From NCBI GenBank assembly GCA_036675265.1, contig JAKFFJ010000050.1, positions 1-64,000 on the forward strand: a stretch of DNA of 64,000 bases, in the 5' to 3' direction. This document shows positions 60,665 through 64,000 of this stretch, piece by piece. The notes beneath the pieces were generated by a model. The model saw only the letters and a program-made list of their open reading frames with translations, was not told the DNA's origin and made no database searches. A program made the translations under genes and the position numbers. Source of the DNA: CAMPJU01 sp036675265. GTDB lineage: Bacteria; Pseudomonadota; Gammaproteobacteria; Xanthomonadales; Xanthomonadaceae. Each line of letters opens with the position of its first letter. The first letter of the stretch is position 1.

Positions 60665-61675
60665 TCAGGCGAACTGGCGCAAAAAGCGCACGTCGTTGTC
60701 GAAGAAGCTGCGCAGGTCGTCGACGCCATGGCGCAGCATGGCGAAGCGCTCCACGCCCAGGCCGAACGCGAACCCCGTGTACGTCTCCGGATCGATGCCG
60801 ACGTTGCGCAGCACGGCCGGGTGGACCATGCCGCAGCCAAGGACCTCAAGCCAGCGCGTCGAGCCATCCGGCTGCTGCCACGCGATGTCGACCTCGGCCG
60901 AGGGCTCGGTGAACGGGAAGTAGCTCGGCCGGAAACGCATCTCGAAGTCGCGCTCGAAGAACGCGCGCACGAATTCCGCCAGCGTGCCCTTCAGGTCGGC
61001 GAAGCTCGCATGCGCGTCGACCAGCAGGCCCTCGACCTGGTGGAACATCGGCGTGTGGGTCTGGTCGCTGTCGCTGCGGTACACCTTGCCCGCGGCGATC
61101 ATGCGCAGCGGCGGCGTGCCGCCGGCGGCCACCAGGGCCTGCATGTAGCGCACCTGCACGCCGGACGTGTGCGTGCGCAGCAGCCGGCCGTCGCCAAAGT
61201 AGAACGTGTCGTGCATCGCCCGCGCCGGATGGTGCGGCGGGAAGTTGAGCGCCTCGAAGTTGTGCCAGTCGTCCTCGATCTCCGGGCCGTCGGCGAGTTC
61301 GTAGCCGAGCCGGCCGAAGATGTCGGTGATGCGTTCCAGGGTGCGGCTGACCGGGTGCAGTCCGCCGCGGCCGGGGTTGCGTCCGGGCAGGGTGACGTCG
61401 ATCGTCTCGGTGCCCAGGCGCGCATCCAGCGCCGCCGACTCCAGCGCCTGGCGGCGTTCGGCCAGGGCCTCGCCCAGGGCATCGCGCACGCGGTTGATCG
61501 ATTCGCCCGTGGCCTTCCGCTGCTCCGGGGGCAGCGCCCCCAGCGACTTCAGTTGCGCGGTGACGCTGCCCTGCTTGCCCAGCAGCGCGACGCGCAGCGC
61601 CTCGAGTGCCTCCGGCGATTCCGCCGCGGCGATGTCGTCCAGCGCCTGCCGCCCCAGTTCCTCGATCCCGGCCAT
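60665..61675 (-). CDS. pheS: Phenylalanyl-tRNA synthetase alpha subunit
   Basis: 336 residues. N-terminal coiled coil (about 1-85), then class II catalytic domain: HPARAMHDTFY, LLRTHTSGVQVRYM (motif 2 area) and FAFGLGVERFAMLRHG (motif 3). The start at 61675 follows GAGAGGTGG; the extra 8 residues of the longer frame are not homologous. Confidence 0.96.
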   Translation of the reverse strand: MAGIEELGRQALDDIAAAESPEALEALRVALLGKQGSVTAQLKSLGALPPEQRKATGESINRVRDALGEALAERRQALESAALDARLGTETIDVTLPGRNPGRGGLHPVSRTLERITDIFGRLGYELADGPEIEDDWHNFEALNFPPHHPARAMHDTFYFGDGRLLRTHTSGVQVRYMQALVAAGGTPPLRMIAAGKVYRSDSDQTHTPMFHQVEGLLVDAHASFADLKGTLAEFVRAFFERDFEMRFRPSYFPFTEPSAEVDIAWQQPDGSTRWLEVLGCGMVHPAVLRNVGIDPETYTGFAFGLGVERFAMLRHGVDDLRSFFDNDVRFLRQFA

Positions 61676-61696
61676 CCACCTCTCCCCGAAAACAAA

Positions 61697-61726
61697 CAAG
61701 GGGAAGGACTTGCGCCCTTCCCCTTG
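61697..61726 (-). terminator. Terminator or attenuator hairpin before pheS
   Basis: On the minus strand an 11-bp stem CAAGGGGAAGG / CCTTCCCCTTG with an 8-base loop, then TTTGTTTTC, ending about 15 bases upstream of the pheS ribosome site. It can end the infC-rpmI-rplT transcript or attenuate pheST. I found no Phe-rich leader peptide before it. Confidence 0.65.
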
Positions 61727-61737
61727 CGTCGAACCTT

Positions 61738-61797
61738 GTTGGAGCTGCCATGGCAGCGAGCTCTTCGCGAACAGCTCGCCGCCGTGGCGGCTCCCAC
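61738..61797. repeat. REPIN-like inverted pair of REP repeats
   Basis: Left arm GTTGGAGCTGCCATGGCAGC (61738-61757, continuing GA) is a variant of the REP unit; the right arm (61776-61797) is the exact inverse of the standard unit; 16 bases separate them and GAGCT/AGCTC pair inside. Two REPs in opposite orientation are the definition of a REPIN, and they are usually moved by a RAYT transposase encoded elsewhere. Confidence 0.7.
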
Positions 61798-61807
61798 ACT
61801 GTCTTGC

Positions 61808-62167
61808 CTACGCTGCGAGGGCGCCCTTGGCCTTTTCGGCCAGGGCGGTAAAGCCCTGTGCATCGTGCACGGCGATGTCCGCCAGCACCTTGCGGTCCAG
61901 GGTGATGCCGGCCTTGAGCAGGCCGTTCATGAAGCGGCTGTAGCTGATGCCATTCGCGCGGGATGCCGCGTTGATGCGGGCGATCCACAGCGAACGGAAG
62001 TTGCGCTTCTTCTGCTTGCGGCCGATGTACGCGTACTGCAGCGCCTTCGTGACCGCCTGCTTGGCGACGCGGAAGACCTTGCGACGCGCGTTGTAGTAAC
62101 CCTTGGCCTGCTTGAGGACCTTCTTGTGACGACGCCGGGCCGTCACGCCACGCTTGACTCGTGCCAT
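61808..62167 (-). CDS. rplT: 50S ribosomal protein L20
   Basis: 119 residues: MARVKRGVTARRRHKKVLKQ, then ALQYAYIGRKQKKRNFRSLW and FMNGLLKAGI, the standard L20 sequence. Very basic. Between rpmI and pheS; L20 normally represses its own operon. Confidence 0.98.
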   Translation of the reverse strand: MARVKRGVTARRRHKKVLKQAKGYYNARRKVFRVAKQAVTKALQYAYIGRKQKKRNFRSLWIARINAASRANGISYSRFMNGLLKAGITLDRKVLADIAVHDAQGFTALAEKAKGALAA

Positions 62168-62180
62168 GGTTCAGCCCTCC

Positions 62181-62378
62181 TCAGAGATAGGGAAGCATGC
62201 GATCGAGGCGGCCGGCATCCTCGGGGCGGACGTGGTTCGTCTGCCGCAGGTTGCGCTTCCGCTTGGTCGCCTTCTTGGTGAGGATGTGGCTACGGTTCGC
62301 GTGGCCGCACTTGTACTTGCCCGAGGCGGTCTTGCGGAATCGCTTCGCCGCGCCCCGGTGGGTCTTGATCTTGGGCAT
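62181..62378 (-). CDS. rpmI: 50S ribosomal protein L35
   Basis: 65 residues, MPKIKTHRGAAKRFRKTASG at the N-terminus; highly basic, ending RLDRMLPYL. The ATG at 62378 is preceded by AAAGGACA; the longer frame to 62465 is not homologous. The 192-base gap to infC (62379-62570) is GC-rich with several possible hairpins but no gene; in E. coli this region takes part in L20 control. Confidence 0.96.
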   Translation of the reverse strand: MPKIKTHRGAAKRFRKTASGKYKCGHANRSHILTKKATKRKRNLRQTNHVRPEDAGRLDRMLPYL

Positions 62379-62570
62379 TGGGATGTCCTTTCGGTCTCTA
62401 GTACGGGCCTGGGCGGTGGCCTTGCGCCACGCTTTCCGTCCTGCCTGGCCGGTTTTTTGGGCCACCGACCGGAGGTCGGCGGCGGGTCCTGGTCCCAGCG
62501 TGCCGGAGGCCGGCGCACGGGGCCGGCCATTATGGCGGAGTCGGGGCCCGGGCGCCAGCCTCGGGGCGGG

Positions 62571-63089
62571 TCACTTCTTCTTCGGGGCGATCATCATGAC
62601 CATCTGCCGGCCCTCGAGCCGCGGACGGGACTCGATGACGATGTCCTCGCCCAGGTCCGCCTCGATCCGGGCGGCCATCTGGCGGCCCAGCTCCTGGTGG
62701 CTCATCTCGCGGCCCCGGAAGCGGATGTTGACCTTGATCTTGTCGCCTTCCTCCAGGAAGCCGCGCATCTTGCGGAGCTTGATCTGGTAGTCGCCCTCGT
62801 CGGTGACGGGACGGAACTTCACTTCCTTGATCTCGACCTGCTTGGTCTTCTTGCGGGCCGCCGCGGCCTTCTTCTGGGCCTCGAACTTGAACTTGCCGAA
62901 GTCCATGACGCGGCAGACCGGCGGATCCGCATTGGGCTGGATCTCGACGAGGTCCAGCCCTTCTTCGGCGGCCATGCGAAGCGCGTCGTCGCGCTCCATC
63001 ACGCCCACCATTTCGCCGTCGCTGCCGATCACGCGTACGCGCGGCACGCGGATGTCCTGGTTGCGACGGTTCTGCTTATCGGTATTGAT
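62571..63089 (-). CDS. infC: Translation initiation factor IF-3 (AUC start)
   Basis: 172 residues. The conserved N-terminus QNRRNQDIRVPRVRVIGSDG extends upstream of the first ATG/GTG-type start (GTG at 63047). In frame the only plausible start is ATC at 63087-63089, 8 bases after GGAG, giving (f)M-NTDKQNRRNQ. IF-3 is known to use AUU or similar rare starts for autoregulation. The C-terminal domain (about 90-170, KVNIRFRGREMSHQELG) is complete. Confidence 0.9.
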   Translation of the reverse strand: MNTDKQNRRNQDIRVPRVRVIGSDGEMVGVMERDDALRMAAEEGLDLVEIQPNADPPVCRVMDFGKFKFEAQKKAAAARKKTKQVEIKEVKFRPVTDEGDYQIKLRKMRGFLEEGDKIKVNIRFRGREMSHQELGRQMAARIEADLGEDIVIESRPRLEGRQMVMMIAPKKK

Positions 63090-63123
63090 TGGCGACTCTC
63101 CAGCGGGTGTTCTTTGCCGGCGC

Positions 63124-64000
63124 TCAGGCGCCGGGATGGGACTGCTTGCGCAGCAACTCGGCGAAGGCCTCGACCGGCATGGCCTTCAAATCTTCACCGG
63201 TGCGCGTACGCACCGCAACGGCGCGCTGCTCCTTCTCGCGGTCTCCGACCACCAGCAGGAACGGCACGCGCTGCAGCGTGTGCTCGCGGATCTTATAGCC
63301 GATCTTCTCGTTCCGCAAATCGGATTCCACCCTGAATCCTTGATTCGCAAGGGTTTTTCTGACTTCGGCGGCCCAGTCCGCCTGGGCATCGGTGATGTTC
63401 ATGACCACCGCCTGGACCGGGGCCAGCCACGGCGGGAACTGACCGGCGTGGTGCTCGACCAGGATGCCGATGAACCGCTCCATCGACCCCACGATCGCCC
63501 GGTGGAGCATCACCGGGTGCCGGCGCTGGCTGTGCTCGTCCACGTACTCGGCGCCCAGCCGGCCCGGCATCATGAAGTCGACCTGCATGGTCCCCAGCTG
63601 CCAGGTCCGGCCAATGGCGTCCTTGAGGTGGTACTCGATCTTCGGGCCGTAGAACGCGCCCTCGCCCGGCAGTTCCTCCCACTCCACGCCGGCCTTGCGC
63701 AAGGCCGCGCGCAGGGCGTCCTCGGCCTTGTCCCAGGTCGCGTCGTCGCCCAGCCGCGGGTCCGGCCGCAGCGCCAGCTTGAGCTGGACGTCGGTGAAGC
63801 CGAAGTCCGCGTAGACCTGCATCGCCTGCCGGTGGAAGTCCGTGACCTCGGCCTCCACCTGGTCCTCGGTGCAGAACACGTGGCCGTCGTCCTGGGTGAA
63901 GCCGCGCACGCGCAGGATGCCGTGCAGCGCGCCGGAGGGCTCGTTGCGATGGCACGCGCCGAACTCGCCGTAGCGGATCGGCAGGTCGCGATAGCTGTGC
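63124..64000 (-). CDS. thrS: Threonyl-tRNA synthetase (5' end outside window)
   Basis: C-terminal part, about 292 codons, continuing past the window edge. Class II catalytic sequence: YRDLPIRYGEFGACHRNEPSGALHG, GAFYGPKIEYHL, HPVMLHRAIVGSMERFIGILVEH (motif 3), then the anticodon-binding domain (WLAPVQAVVMNITD, FRVESDLRNEKIGYKIR, VPFLLVVGDREKE). Ends 34 bases before the infC start. Confidence 0.96.
   Translation of the reverse strand, partial: HSYRDLPIRYGEFGACHRNEPSGALHGILRVRGFTQDDGHVFCTEDQVEAEVTDFHRQAMQVYADFGFTDVQLKLALRPDPRLGDDATWDKAEDALRAALRKAGVEWEELPGEGAFYGPKIEYHLKDAIGRTWQLGTMQVDFMMPGRLGAEYVDEHSQRRHPVMLHRAIVGSMERFIGILVEHHAGQFPPWLAPVQAVVMNITDAQADWAAEVRKTLANQGFRVESDLRNEKIGYKIREHTLQRVPFLLVVGDREKEQRAVAVRTRTGEDLKAMPVEAFAELLRKQSHPGA

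Noticed and set aside
61676..61807. Phe-rich leader peptide for pheS attenuation
   Set aside because: The only ATG frame before the hairpin has scattered residues and no Phe run, and it overlaps the REPIN.
58670..62281. Plus-strand open frame of 1203 codons across pheT, pheS and rplT
   Set aside because: Crosses three certain genes and a non-coding gap in antisense; no recognisable domain.

Overview
The window looks like chromosomal DNA of a high-GC gammaproteobacterium of the Lysobacteraceae/Xanthomonadaceae (Lysobacter, Luteimonas or Pseudoxanthomonas type). This rests on the very high GC content, the tRNA-Pro / merR / ihfA / pheT / pheS / rplT / rpmI / infC / thrS order, an integron-type site resembling those of Xanthomonas, and an FHA-GAF / Ser-Thr kinase-TPR signalling operon beside large subtilases. 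The genus is an inference. No phage, insertion sequence or CRISPR array is visible.

Layout. 1-3.7 kb is an accessory stretch. A small PspC-domain gene lies in what looks like a decayed integron cassette. A tightly packed run of small genes follows: lipoprotein, GFA protein, HD hydrolase, Zn-ribbon protein, membrane protein, second GFA protein and rnk. 3.7-12.4 kb holds the RNA helicase rhlE, an M13 metallopeptidase lipoprotein, a rhomboid protease, an alkyltransferase-like protein, a PiT phosphate transporter with its DUF47 partner, and a CNNM/CBS transporter protein with an ExoD-like protein. 13-18 kb holds a PhnD-like binding protein overlapping a GGDEF/EAL enzyme, then trmJ and suhB, divergently arranged. 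17.84-18.2 kb is a non-coding palindrome-rich repeat region. 18.2-23.7 kb is queA-tgt-yajC-secD-secF (queuosine synthesis and Sec translocation). 23.8-25.3 kb is a class III aminotransferase.

25.3-30.5 kb is a leftward run of seven closely spaced or overlapping genes: rsmD, coaD, a lipoprotein, a YfhL-type ferredoxin, gamma-glutamyltransferase, an MBL-fold hydrolase and a short TMEM43 protein. Reading away from it is ftsY - AsmA-like - mutY - yggX. 34.2-38.6 kb has a DUF6491-like lipoprotein, tRNA-Phe, two small paralogous winged-helix-like proteins, and a cell-wall block of two different L,D-transpeptidases and an M23 endopeptidase.

38.7-51.2 kb is the most distinctive region. Two paralogous secreted subtilases with C-terminal SLH-like repeats flank a secreted protein of unknown function and a signalling operon of FHA-GAF protein, membrane Ser/Thr kinase with TPR ectodomain, soluble NarL-type histidine kinase and LuxR-type response regulator. 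The kinase and two-component genes overlap or nearly touch, which suggests one signalling module. Control of the proteases by it is an inference. 51.2-57.4 kb has a LEA14-like lipoprotein, an acyl-CoA dehydrogenase, an HNH endonuclease, an unknown protein with a degenerate receiver-like domain, and dxs. 57.4-64 kb is the tRNA-Pro / merR / ihfA / pheTS / rplT / rpmI / infC / thrS translation cluster, with infC apparently starting at AUC and thrS cut by the window edge.

Short dispersed repeats recur: a REP family with single copies near 7.5 and 57.6 kb and an inverted pair (REPIN-like) at 61.7 kb, a CCCCGC-hairpin repeat at 13 kb, and large palindromes near 18 and 28.9 kb.
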